Shown here in pieces: positions 1-9,690 of a stretch of 64,000 nt of DNA. The stretch's first letter is position 1, and the number at the start of each line of letters is the position of its first letter. Made by a program: the position numbers and the translations under genes. Under the pieces are notes generated by a model. The model was given only the letters and a program-made list of their open reading frames with translations, made no database searches and was not told where the DNA came from. Source of the stretch: Ascarosepion bandense (taxonomy: Eukaryota; Mollusca; Cephalopoda; Sepiida; Sepiidae); NCBI GenBank assembly GCA_037127315.1, contig JBBBDQ010000348.1, positions 1,861,001 to 1,925,000 on the forward strand, read 5' to 3'.

Positions 1-10
1 TTGACGCAAG

Positions 11-413
11 TACACTACCGGCTATAATTATTAGGTAACCCAGTGTTCTAAAAAATGATGTATTTCATACTATCTTTTGTATTTCTGGCTAAGTGAATAA
101 TTGTAATTGAAAATAGAATGATTCTTTTGTAAATACTGCACAATAACATGTGCATCAAATGAATTTATAAATATTTAATAATTATCTATATTGCAGTTTC
201 ATCAAAGAAAGAGTGTAGAAAATTTAGGCTGATTTGGACGAGTTCATCTTTGCTTCCTTGCCTTGTAAAATTTTACATAGTAATAATAGTACAACAAACA
301 TTCTATTTTCATTTAGAATTATCCATCTGGCAAGAAATACTAAAAAGTAGTATGAAATACATCATTTCTTTTAAAAAAACTGGGGTGGCTTAATAATTAT
401 GGCCGGTAGTGTA
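11..413. mobile_element. Tc1-type MITE with complete inverted ends
   Basis: Terminal inverted repeats are visible: CACTACCGG at 13-21 matches CCGGTAGTG at 403-411, and the match extends inward for about 23 bp with few differences. TA dinucleotides at 11-12 and 412-413 fit the target duplication of Tc1/mariner elements. The interior matches the ends of the longer copy at 54,194-54,999, which carries a transposase remnant, so this is a non-autonomous derivative. There is no coding capacity. Confidence 0.85.
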
Positions 414-1050
414 TATCGGAGCGTTATTTTGTTGAATTTTCTCATTGTAGAGAAATAGATAAAATGCTTGTGAATTAATTTGAAGAAAAGTCTTGTTATG
501 TTTGTTCGGACGCTACGGCTAATACGTGAATTAAACCATATGATGTCACGTTGATATTGTTTCGGTTAAATTTTTACCTTCTTCATCTTAGTATTTTAAG
601 CATAGCTTGTGATTACTGTTTCCAGAGCATTTATATATTTGTAATTATGCCGTTGTCAAAGACTTCCTTATTGCTAGAGTTGGTAGATATTCTGTATTGG
701 ATAGTTTTGTTTCAGTTGTCCAAGATTCTATGGTGGTGGCGATATTTATTGGTGATGCGGTAGTATTAATCTTTGGGAGGTCGTTTGTACTCGCCATTAT
801 GCAGGTGAAATGTTACGTGGAAGAAATTGATCACTTTGGCGGTAGTGGCTGTAGCGATATTTAGTTTGTGATCTTTGAAAAAATTATCAGGTCCTTAGTC
901 GATCTGTCACTCGTGGACCTATTGTTAGAAGGAGGATTAATTCGTCGTCTCTGTATAGCCCGGTGCTTTTCATCTCGAATATTCACCTTAGTTTCCATAG
1001 TAATAATATGCCGACGAATTCGAAAGCCAACACAAAATCATTACACCCAT
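414..1050. other. Unassigned AT-rich stretch
   Basis: Only short frames without recognisable similarity. No repeat, RNA gene or regulatory signal that I can support. Confidence 0.5.
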
Positions 1051-1300
1051 CAGTCAGTCAGTTATACACCATACGTGATACACGCTTTGGGCGATCATGT
1101 CTCGAAAGAAACATGACTGACTTTACAGAAGATTATCCTGTCGTAGGTTGCCATTATTTTTCTGCGGTAGTCTGGTTGCAGACCAAGTCTATAGAACCCA
1201 ATCTGTCCTGTTATTTAACCCCTAACTGGAGGGAAGAGACGGATTTATACCTTTCCCAAGGGTATTTGTGCTTAAGTGAATTCAAATTGAAATCGAAAAC
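1051..1300 (-). mobile_element. SINE-1 (Ceph-type tRNA SINE), 5'-truncated
   Basis: On the minus strand this reads the SINE-1 central domain. It includes the phrase after the pyrimidine block (GTTCTATAGxCTTGG), the block CTACCGCAGAAA in decayed form, the hairpin GTCTC..GAGACATGATCGCCC, and the terminal CTGACTGACTG. The tRNA-like head with boxes A and B is missing. About 12 related copies lie in this window. Confidence 0.85.
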
Positions 1301-1396
1301 CATACCAATGCAAAAATCTGTGTTAATTCTTTTAGTCCACAGGTCACTATCATGAAACAATACAGACTTTGTGGTTGTTTAGTATTATCTATATTG

Positions 1397-1401
<5 letters not shown>

Positions 1402-1482
<81 letters not shown>
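1402..1482. repeat. (TA)n(TG)n microsatellite
   Basis: About 50 bp of TA followed by about 28 bp of TG. Short frames made of Ile-Tyr or Thr-His repeats across it are not genes. Confidence 0.97.
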
Positions 1483-1484
<2 letters not shown>

Positions 1485-1824
1485 CGTTAAACAAAGTATA
1501 ACGGTTCCATAATTATTAACTTTCCAAGCGCTTTCAACCACTTCAGTGGCCATTCGTAAAAGTGTTATGTTTCCATTGTTATTTTATCTTCATGTTTTGA
1601 TAGCTTTTAAAGGACGTTCCTTTTCAAAAACACAAAATGATTTACGTTACAGTCAAAATATGAGAATAAAATAACAACATATTTATATTCTTTATCTCCA
1701 GCAAATAGCAAACATGCAAGAATCCTGGAAAATTAAATCAAAAATTAATAAAATCTTCCCTGTCGGTCGTTTTCTTTTTTTTTTTTTTTTTTTGCTGACC
1801 AAATATACTTCAATATCTATACAT
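1483..1824. other. Unassigned stretch
   Basis: AT-rich, with a T run near 1,777-1,793. Nothing else is recognisable. Confidence 0.5.
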
Positions 1825-2045
1825 ATATAGTCATCTGCAGTCAGATCTGTTTTGCTGTATCACCGCTCATCAGTACGTTTAGACATCCGATTGCTTTTAG
1901 CTAGGATTGAGACCCGACCGAATTGACGTCAGTCTGCGATTCTACCTCGGACCTATGGGCGCTCGGTAGAGAAAGGTGGACTTTAGCGTGTTATATACAA
2001 TGTAAACATACACCAGTAGCCGAGAAGGTTCAAATTCATTACTGA
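1825..2045 (+). repeat. Repeat C, near full copy
   Basis: Shares GCTGTATCAC, GCTCATCAGT and a further 150 bp with the copy at 17,141-17,338, a minus copy at 12,003-12,135 and partial copies near 45.2 and 45.4 kb. All lie beside TA or CA tracts. It could be a SINE or MITE. Termini are not clear, so I leave it unclassified. Confidence 0.7.
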
Positions 2046-2184
2046 ATGAACGATGCGTAGATGTGAAAGTAGCTATTGTTAAATCGCCCTTGTGTTCGTT
2101 CCAGGTTATGAACACATTATAAATGTTGTACTCTATGACGTTCATGAAGCTAAATTCATCCATAATGCTTTTGGGTTATGCATT

Positions 2185-2276
2185 GAATGAAGGAAAACGG
2201 AAGTGGTGAATGAAGGAAAACGGAAGTGGTGAATGGAGGAGAACGGAAGTGGTGAATGACGGAAAACGGAAGTGGT
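2185..2276 (+). repeat. 23-bp minisatellite, four units
   Basis: Four head-to-tail 23-bp units (2185, 2208, 2231, 2254). Units 1 and 2 are identical and the others differ by one or two bases. Each unit contains CGGAAGTGG, which resembles the binding core of ETS-family factors. Regulatory activity is only a possibility. Confidence 0.95.
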
Positions 2277-2319
2277 GATCTTCCTGTTTAAAATTTGGAA
2301 ATATTAATCTGCAGGTCAT

Positions 2320-3055
2320 GTCAAGGAGAGTCGCTTAAAAGAACCCGATTCAGACTATTGGGAAGCTGCTGTTGTATCAAAGGTTGCAAATACGACTAGG
2401 GAATTAAGATTGATATATACTTTTAATTATACGATAGTTCTAATCGAAAAAAATAAAGAACTAGAAAAGATTCAGTGGTTGATTACTGGGCAAATTCAAG
2501 TGTCTTTTTTGGACAAACTTGTTAGTGTTGATGGGAAATGAACCCTTTACCATAATATTAAGCGAACACATCATTGGATTCTACCTGTGCAGGAGGACTT
2601 CATCCATAAACGATCAGGTTGAAATTTTGGTGGGATATTCAAGAGATCATCTAAATTGAACTTTTACACAATAATCAAGCGACTAATACTGAGCCCTACC
2701 GCCAAGAACTATAATTTTAAAGCAGTTTTGGACAGAAAAGAACGCCAGTCAACAAAATGGGAGTGATCCTCCATCACGATAATACCCGTCCTCCAACTGC
2801 ACAATTGTCTAAAAATTTCTTAGGGAAGCTCGATTGGGATAAATAGCTTTATCTACCATATTCTCCCAAACCTGCTCCTTCTGACTATCAATTGTTTTAG
2901 GCTTTGTTGAGACATTTGGATTGCCTACGGTAGACAACATGAGAAGGAATTTAACATGAATTGGTCTCGTATTTTTAATCAAAATTTAATTCTACAAACG
3001 TTGCATTTATCAGCATGTTGACATATAGAATGAAGTTCACTGAAGCAATGGAAGT
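2320..3055 (+). pseudogene. mariner transposase fossil
   Basis: Broken frames keep the mariner order. First comes a block resembling the TGDEKW..Y.N..R region (2,520-2,590). Then WWD-QExx-ELLxxNQ (2,630-2,680). Then ILHHDNTRPPTAQ (near 2,765-2,805), with the second catalytic Asp of the DDD transposase. Finally LPYSPKPAPSDYQLF (2,850-2,900), the mariner signature HPPYSPDLAPSDY. Stops and frameshifts occur throughout, so no protein can be made. No inverted ends were found. Confidence 0.8.
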
Positions 3056-3519
3056 TATATTGCTGATTAAATATTTCTATAAGCATTCATTTGTAGCTAG
3101 ATACTTTAGTTTCAACTTGAGATATTCTTCTAAAATCCGTTTATAGAGGAGCTTCATCATGTCATATCACTAGATTTATTAAACTAAATAAAAGAAAATC
3201 TAAACTCAGTGCGCAATCCTCTCAAACCCTAACCTAAGATTTATCAAAATCTAGTAATGATGGAAAAAAACATCTGAATAATTTGAATTTCAAGAAAGAA
3301 TAAGTTATTTTCAAAGTTAGTTACACATGTTTCAAACTACTGGCTTCCTTTGCCCCATTATGTTGGACTGAAATCTGAAGTAGTCCGAACTTCAAGTTGG
3401 TTCTTTAAAGAGGTTAGAACAAGTCTAGAGTGACAATTGTCAGTTATTAAGGCTTCTTCTATCATTTGTACTCATCGTGGTTTTTCCTTATGCCACACAT
3501 TTCAATTCAAACACAGACA
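3056..3519. other. Unassigned stretch
   Basis: AT-rich sequence between the mariner fossil and a CA microsatellite. No feature is recognisable. Confidence 0.5.
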
Positions 3520-3555
3520 CGCACACACACTCCCTCTTTCTCTCTCTCATGCGCG

Positions 3556-3622
<67 letters not shown>
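3520..3622. repeat. (TC)(GC)(CA)(TA) compound microsatellite
   Basis: Consecutive pyrimidine, GC, CA and TA dinucleotide tracts. The GC and CA part is alternating purine-pyrimidine DNA, a sequence type able to adopt Z-form. Confidence 0.95.
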
Positions 3623-3885
3623 ACATATACATAAATTTCAGAAAGAGTTTATTTAGATGAAGACAATATGAATATGAACAAAACGAAAACTTATCTTAGT
3701 GGGTGTGTTTTTTTTTCCTGGGGAATTTTATCAAGGGAAATTCAAAGATTTTATTTTGTGGCAAGTATTTATATACAAAAGCAAAAATGTTATTAGTTTT
3801 TCCAAATGTTTAAATTTAAGAATGGTCTTGATTATGCATCAGGTTGGTCAAAATGTCTAGGTGATCTATGTAGGATGCGAAAAAA

Positions 3886-3983
3886 TCAAGTATATAACTG
3901 ACTCGTTTTCGATATTCAATTAGACTTTGAATCGTGATTCAAAGTCTAATTAAATATCGAAAGCGAGTCAGTTATATACTTGA
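3886..3983. repeat. Near-perfect palindrome, 48-bp arms
   Basis: Arms 3,886-3,933 and 3,936-3,983 pair with two mismatches around a 2-nt centre. A transcript would form a long hairpin, and as DNA it could extrude a cruciform. No transposon ends or coding sequence flank it. See findings. Confidence 0.95.
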
Positions 3984-4469
3984 ATTTTTAAAAACAATTA
4001 ATAATTATATTTGGGATTAATTATGCTGTATATATTAAATAACATGAGGATATGAATTTAATTCCTTTTAATTATTTTATAGCTATGTATGTGGTCTTGA
4101 GAAAGAAGTTATTTCTTTTGGAGTGGGAATAATGGAAAAAAATTCAAGGGCGATGATTTACATTAGATTTTTTAGATTAGAAGAATTGTTTTGGAGAGGC
4201 AATGTTCCAGAGTTAATAGATAGTTTTATGCATCTGTTTTTATCTAGTTTATTGTCATTGTTATTGTTGCTAATAATGACATTTGTTGTTGTATGGACTG
4301 CATGCCGATTTAGTAGTATTTTGGATGAAATAATAAGAATATTGGCGGCTTTTGAGAGTGTTTGCTATATATATTTCTTCTATGGTTAATAATATGTTCA
4401 TGAGGAGTGTTTTCATTATTTAGATAAAAGGAACACAGTCCTGAAGTTATACCATCTATTTTTGAATAC
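3984..4469. other. Unassigned stretch with a short hydrophobic frame
   Basis: An 88-codon open frame (4,123-4,389, plus) encodes a Leu-rich, possibly membrane-spanning segment. It has no recognisable family, Kozak context or neighbours, so I do not call it a gene. Confidence 0.4.

Positions 4470-4543
<74 letters not shown>
4470..4543. repeat. (CT)(TA)(TG) compound microsatellite
   Basis: CT, TA and TG dinucleotide runs, immediately upstream of a PLE fragment. Confidence 0.97.
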
Positions 4544-4545
<2 letters not shown>

Positions 4546-4599
4546 TTTTTTCAACAGAAACACAATCAAACTAAGTTATAGTTGCACTAATAATTTAGA

Positions 4600-5098
4600 T
4601 AGTTTCATAAAAAAATCGCCAGAAACTTAAATAACATCGTACAAAACAAAACCACGAACAAACAATGCAACTGCAGGGACAAAAAATAAATGTCCACTTC
4701 AAGGAATCTGCATCACAAGAAATAATTTACAAGGCAGAGGTACATGACCCAGATGTCCAAAACAAAATATATTTGGGCTCAACCAAAGACACCTTTAAAA
4801 CCAGGTGGTTCAATCACAGATCTACATTTAAAATAGAAAAATTAAAAAACAATACAAAATTGGCTAGCCACGTCTGGAAATTGTAATCAAAATATAGGAA
4901 AGACCCAGACATAACGTGGAGCATCGTAAAAACAGCCAAGCCTTTACAACGGTGAAAAATATGTAGACTGTGCCAAGAAGAAAAATTAGAAATTATGATA
5001 AACCCAAATAAAGAGGAACTGTTAAATGAAAGAACAGAAATTATGACTAAATGCATCCACACTAAGAAATACCTCCTAGGTTCATACAATCATGGATG
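4600..5098 (+). pseudogene. Penelope-like element, GIY-YIG endonuclease fragment
   Basis: A CNC-type cysteine segment before the domain (near 4,648-4,690) leads into the GIY-YIG core in its PLE form. IIYKAEV is followed by IYLGSTKDTFKTRWFNH (near 4,768-4,815; the YLG corresponds to YIG), with an Arg and a His in the expected places. Next come HVWKLK and, after a stop, WSIVKTAKP and a CRLCQEEK zinc-like segment up to about 4,990, then a C-terminal tail to the stop near 5,098. PLE proteins place this endonuclease C-terminal to the reverse transcriptase. The reverse transcriptase is absent here. Internal stops make it a pseudogene. Confidence 0.8.
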
Positions 5099-5201
5099 AA
5101 AACGACATAATACGTTTTAATTTCAAAATTGCGCGTACATAAATTCTCTGCCACGTGAACGTTCAAATAAAACACCGTTACAAGACCGTTGTTAAGAAGC
5201 A

Positions 5202-5592
5202 CTTAACTGAATGACTGAATACTTTCCTGACACATTTTTGTGTCGAGTAGGGACCCAAATCATCTCTCAGTTGTATCTCTGTTCTCGAAAACAGGGGGCT
5301 GCTCAGCTGTAGCTCTGTCCGCGAGAGCAGGGTTGCAACCGAGAAAAATTACGCTGAATAGATATCCGGTCCCGGGGAACAGTGTCCCGCGGCCGCGCCA
5401 CCCCACTGCAGCAGAAGGGTGGACCAGGTGCTCGTCACCGGGGCTAGCTCAAACGGCGGTTGAGGAGAGACTGGGAAATTTTTGTCCCTCTGCCCGTCCG
5501 TACGCGGTCGTGTCCCCACCTTGAAAAAGACCTTGTGTTACATCTCGCTTCAGTGGGAGAAGAAGGTAAATATCCTTAACTGAATGACTGAA
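5202..5592. repeat. GC-rich island between 18-bp direct repeats
   Basis: An identical 18-bp sequence (CTTAACTGAATGACTGAA) occurs at 5,202-5,219 and 5,575-5,592. The 355 bp between are far richer in G+C and CpG than the surroundings and contain a NotI-type GCGGCCGC. The 18-bp repeat resembles the SINE-1 3' end (TTAACTGACTGAC), so this may be a GC-rich short retroposon following another tail, or a long target duplication. A 94-codon frame across it has no recognisable similarity. Confidence 0.6.
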
Positions 5593-6639
5593 ATAATGGT
5601 CATCTTTTTTACACAGTCTTTCGGGCCAAGCGCAAAACCATACCGATTTATACGAATATACTAAGGTATCTCTAAGCTCATATTCATAAAGACCCACACA
5701 AACAACTAATTTGTGGAAACTAATTAACTTTCTTAATTAGTTCATTTTTCCACACTTAATTCTAATAATCATTAAATTCAATCAAGCCCTCCCTCATGGG
5801 CTTTTCTGTTTCCAGCTCTGTTCGTTGACTGTTGTCAAGCATCCTTGGAGCTGCATTCATTCCGTACGATGGAGTCACCACACTTTGTAAAATGAAGACA
5901 AAAATCTGAGAGAAAAAAAACTAATGTAATAAAAATAACGTAACTCAGGGAATTTACAAAACACAAAGAAGGCTAATTAACATTACGGAGGAGAGGTTGT
6001 TTTAATAAAACAACAACAATGGCTGCCACATTCTAAAAATATACGGTCGGTTCTCAGAAAATACATGGAATAATGAAAATATTTCTCATTTCGCCCCAAG
6101 CAAGAAAATAAAGCCGCGATGACGCATGGGGTTAAAGAATATGAGGAAAGAAACTGCGATGAAGAAGAGAATATTAAAAGAAGAGAAATGAAGAAGACAT
6201 CAAATAAATATTGATATTGCATTTAAATTGTTGTATGTCAAAGTTGAAAGGAAAGCTGAAATAGGTTTTCAGAGGCGAGAGAAGAAATTGTTAGCATAAG
6301 AATTATAATAATATGAGAAGTTTTGAAGATCAAAATTGGCTGGAAGAGAGTTATACAAGCGAGAAATGTTAGAGAAAAAATACTGTTAGCAGAGAACATA
6401 TAGCTCGCCATTTCAACTGTAAAATGATTAGACCTTGCGCCAATCTAGTACTGCACTTAAATTAATAAAGTCTAGGTACCATAGAGGAATGTTCATCAGA
6501 ACAATTATCATGAAAGAATTCTTAGGGAAGGTTACATATATATATTTCAAGTGTAAAATGATGAGACTTTGCTGCCAATTTAGTGCTGCGCCTATATTCA
6601 TAAAATTTATATATTATTAAGGAAAGTTCACCGAAAAGT
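5593..6639. other. Unassigned stretch
   Basis: No clear family. A short piece near 6,345-6,405 weakly resembles the LINE-A segment before its 3' UTR (minus strand). Confidence 0.4.
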
Positions 6640-6790
6640 TTACCTTGAAAATATTTATAGAAAAGACACAGGGAAGCTACATTATAGAGGGGGAAAATGA
6701 CTGAAGCCGAGATGCAAGATCAAGACTAATACCACTGCAGATTCTTTTCTAGATCCTATCAAGAATCTCTAAATATACAGAAGAAATATT
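6640..6790 (-). mobile_element. LINE-A fragment, highly decayed
   Basis: The minus strand resembles the LINE-A stretch encoding the region around ASLCLFYKYFHG. On the plus strand, GAAAATATTTATAGAAAAGA and the downstream GACTGAAGCCGAGATGCAAG parallel better copies at 9.4 and 36.8 kb. No open frame remains. Confidence 0.6.
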
Positions 6791-6839
6791 AGACGAGATA
6801 TGGTATTAATATTCAAAGCATAGGCGAATGGACTCATAA

Positions 6840-7845
6840 ATATGAAAGTTACGGAAAAGTGAGACACAGAGATCCGAAGGCGAATTGGCATGGAGAAGGA
6901 AGCGTTCCAGAAGTTGTGTAAAGTATTAAGAAACGGGACAATTTCGCTAAAAACAGATAGAGTACAGGATTGCTATTGTAATATAACAATCTGGCCCCAC
7001 CCGAGGAAGGCTGATGCAAGCGAGGGTGTTTCCGGTCGTTGAAAGGAACGGATGTCGTTTGACCTTATTTCCGGCAGCAGCGGAAATAACTACAGAGGCA
7101 AACAGGACAGGTGTCTCTGAGAATTACGTGGGCGTGCGTGGGCGAGGCAAAACCGGAAGAAAAAGTCCCGGTTCTGGAAGATTATAAAAAGACCTCGGCA
7201 CACGGATTCGCCAGTAGAGGAGCAACAGAGATCGGCCGGTGAAGATAGACACAACAGATAAGACAACACTCCGGTCAACCCTTTAGAAGCGCGCTCTCTC
7301 AATTCTCTGTTCCCTATTCTACACGGTTCATCGTCATTAATAAAAATATAACTTTATATTTTTATATATATGCGTGTTTGTTGTTTGTCGATATATAACA
7401 CTATGTGTTGTCAGTTCTTCAATATGATAGTGAACGCTGGACAATATCACCAAAGATGAAGGAAAAACTTGAAGCAACTGAAATGTGGTTCTAGAGAAGG
7501 ATGCTTTGAAAATCATGAATCGAGCATGTGAGCAATGATGAGGTTTTGGAAATGATGGAAACGGAAAGGAAATTAATACTGAGCATCAGGAAGAGACAGC
7601 TGAAGTTCCTGGGACATGAAATGAGGAAGGAGGGCTTGGAGAACCTGATACTAACTGGCCAGATAGAGGGAAAAAGAGACAGGGGAAAGAAACGAATAAC
7701 ATATCTGAAGGACCTAATCAATTAGATGATAGAACGAGGGTTGCATGGTGTAACAGGAGGTGTGATAAGAGGCACCATGGATAGGGAGACGTGGAAAGCT
7801 ATGATCGCCTACGTCCTGAAAGGACAAGACATATAGAAGAAGATT
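6840..7845 (+). pseudogene. RTE-like LINE fragment, split by a solo LTR
   Basis: Positions 6,850-6,976 read the RTE segment after the catalytic domain (RIGMEKEAFQKL-KVLRN type). The frame resumes after the LTR at 7,405 with VLSVLQYDSERWTI and KEKLEATEMWF. It then continues through RKRQLKFLGHEMRKEG, GQIEGKRDRGK, and ends in [19 protein letters not shown] sequence and AGAAGAAG at about 7,835-7,845. Joined conceptually it is a 5'-truncated C-terminal part. Stops and a frameshift remain. Confidence 0.85.
6977..7400 (+). mobile_element. Solo LTR inside an RTE copy
   Basis: The insert begins TGTAATATA and ends TATATAACA, near-inverted LTR ends with TG..CA termini. It is bounded by a 4-bp target duplication CTAT (6,973-6,976 and 7,401-7,404). 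A TATAAAA box lies at 7,183-7,190 and a polyadenylation signal AATAAA at 7,339-7,344, giving a complete U3-R-U5 layout in 424 bp. No internal retrotransposon sequence is present, as expected after LTR-LTR recombination. The superfamily is not determinable. Strand is set by TATA and AATAAA. Confidence 0.9.
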
Positions 7846-8277
7846 CTGGCTAGAATAAAATGTAACATGACGCATTGAACGAACTTTACTAATAGCAGAC
7901 TTAGTAATTGATTCAATAGGATTTTTTCCATATTGTTAATGGAAGAATTTCGTCCGAGAAGCCGCGTTGCGTCACTACACTGAAGGTTAGTTTCATCCAT
8001 ACTGATGAAAGTTAAAAATAGTTTTCTCTGACGATTAAGTGAGAGCAGTTTTATCTGATCTAAGAAACAGAAGGAAAAGCCGACTATATCAGAAGAACCA
8101 TTATGATTATAATGAAAAAAGATTATTGTAATAGAAGAATATACTAAATTATGAATTAAAACCGTTTTTTATCCGAAATATAAGTAAAGTAGAATGGGTG
8201 AAAAACAACAGCCGAGTTTTTTTTGCGTGAAATACCATAAAGGAGACAACAATTAAAAGTGTTTATGGAATACTGAG
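7846..8277. other. Unassigned stretch
   Basis: AT-rich sequence after the RTE 3' end. Nothing is recognisable. Confidence 0.5.
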
Positions 8278-8583
8278 GCGTTGTGGTGCAATGGATATCG
8301 AATCGAACGACAAATTGGGGGATTCGCGTTCGAATTCCAGTTGAATTTCTTGCATTCGCTTACGCACCAATACCCTTAGGAAATGTATAAATCCGTCTCT
8401 CTCCTCCAGTTATGGGTTAAAAAATAGGACAGATTGGGTTTTATAGCTTTGGCTCGCAACCAGTCTACCGCAGAAAGCAATGGCAATCTACTGTGGGATA
8501 ATCTTCTGCCCAGTCAGTCATGTCTCTTTCCAGACATGATCACCCAAAGCGGGTATCACCTATGACCCTTAACTAACTGACTG
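8278..8583 (+). mobile_element. SINE-1, near full length
   Basis: The tRNA-like head has a box A-like GTGGTGCAATGGATATCG (8,284-8,301) and box B GTTCGAATTCC (8,329-8,339). The conserved central domain and terminal TAACTAACTGACTG follow. SINEs of this type are transcribed by RNA polymerase III from these boxes and moved by a partner LINE. Confidence 0.92.
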
Positions 8584-8702
8584 AATATAATAGCTGGAAA
8601 CATTATTATGGCTTCTACTGGGCATAAAGGGCGGGACCTTTTTTTTATTGTTATGAAGTAATAAACTGACCCCCCACTAATTACTTCTTAATAATATAAT
8701 AC

Positions 8703-8892
8703 ATCTCTTCCCTCTCTAGCTATGAGTCAGATAACAGGACAGATTGGGTTCTATAGGCTTGGCTGGCAATCAGTCTACCGCAGAAAGCAATGGCAATCTA
8801 CTGTGGGATAATCTTCTGCCCAGTCAGTCATGTCTCCTTTCAGACATGATCGTCCAAAGCGTGCATCACCTATGGCCCTTAACTAACTGACA
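8703..8892 (+). mobile_element. SINE-1, 5'-truncated
   Basis: Starts in the pyrimidine-rich block before the central domain and runs to AACTAACTGACAG. It is about 85-90% like the copy ending at 8,583 by eye, so two SINE-1 copies lie in the same orientation within 120 bp. Confidence 0.9.
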
Positions 8893-8948
8893 GATAATAT
8901 TTCAACGTAGAAATTCCGAAGTGAGTTAGTCAATTTCTATTCGCCGTA

Positions 8949-9690
8949 TTTTTTTTTAATCATTTCACCTCGAGCAAGGCGGAAACACCACTGATGTGCA
9001 GGGGGTTACATAAATGTAAAAAGATTAATTAGAAAAGAGTGAGGAGTACAAACTAGTTAGAAAGGAACAATAGAAAGCTAAAAAACAGGTGCGATGACAC
9101 ACATAGGTGGAGAGAAAGGGAAGGTTATACAGGGGAGGGGAGAGAGCTAGAGGCCAGTGGTTAGTAGATGAGTATTGACTTTGCATTTAAATTTCTGGAG
9201 GTTGTAGACGTCAGGAAAGCAAGAATACGGGAGTGAGTTCCACAGGCGGGAAGTGCGAGAGAGGAAGCTGCAGGAGTAGAATTGTCGTCTGCATTTGGCT
9301 AGCCTGACTGTGAATGGGTGGGACCCAGTTGCCAGTCTGGTTGCACGAGTAAACAGCTGTTGAGGAGGCATCAGTGACTTAAGCTCATCCGAGCAGAAGC
9401 CATGAAAGTATTTATAGAAGAGACAGAGGGAGGCCACATTTCGACGATGGGAAATTGGCTGCAGTCGAGTCGCCAGATCAGTACCTATCACATTACAGAC
9501 TCTCCTTTGGAGCTTGTCAAGAACACTGAGGAGAACGGCAGGGGCACCTGACCATAAATGGCAGCAGTACTCCATGCACGGACGGATGGTTGACTTGTAT
9601 ATATGCAGGATGGATTCAGGTGGAAAAAACATCCTGGATCGACATAGTGACCCAATCTTGTTAGCAGTAGATTTTGCTATGGATTCAATA
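8949..9690 (-). pseudogene. LINE-A, 5'-truncated C-terminal part and 3' UTR
   Basis: On the minus strand, an open frame of at least 161 codons (9,147-9,632, open further upstream) encodes the LINE-A C-terminus. It shows SILHIYKSTIRPCMEYCCH, LLSVLDKLQRRVCNVIG, ASLCLFYKYFHGF, SRTSRLWNSLPYSCFP and the end KVNTHLLTTGL. The 3' UTR follows, with the tail TTGCTCGAGGTGAAATGATT and a poly(A) (T run from 8,949). 5' truncation at 9,690 removes all catalytic motifs. Confidence 0.92.

Noticed and set aside
1282..1494. Open frames of Ile-Tyr, Thr-His or Cys-Val repeats here and at 3.4, 17.3-17.7, 22.1-23.1, 44.4-45.6 kb
   Set aside because: They are translations of dinucleotide microsatellites, open on several frames and both strands at once.
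4123..4389. 88-codon frame with a hydrophobic segment
   Set aside because: Single, isolated and without recognisable family. AT-rich DNA gives such frames by chance.
5227..5255. Hammerhead-like CTGACACATTTTTGTGTCGAG after the 4.7-kb PLE
   Set aside because: Stem II is good, but three core bases are missing, GAAA is absent, and the distance to the PLE (130 nt) is unlike the other loci.
8284..8339. tRNA gene
   Set aside because: Box A and B spacing is tRNA-like, but no acceptor or anticodon stems close and the sequence continues into the SINE-1 body.
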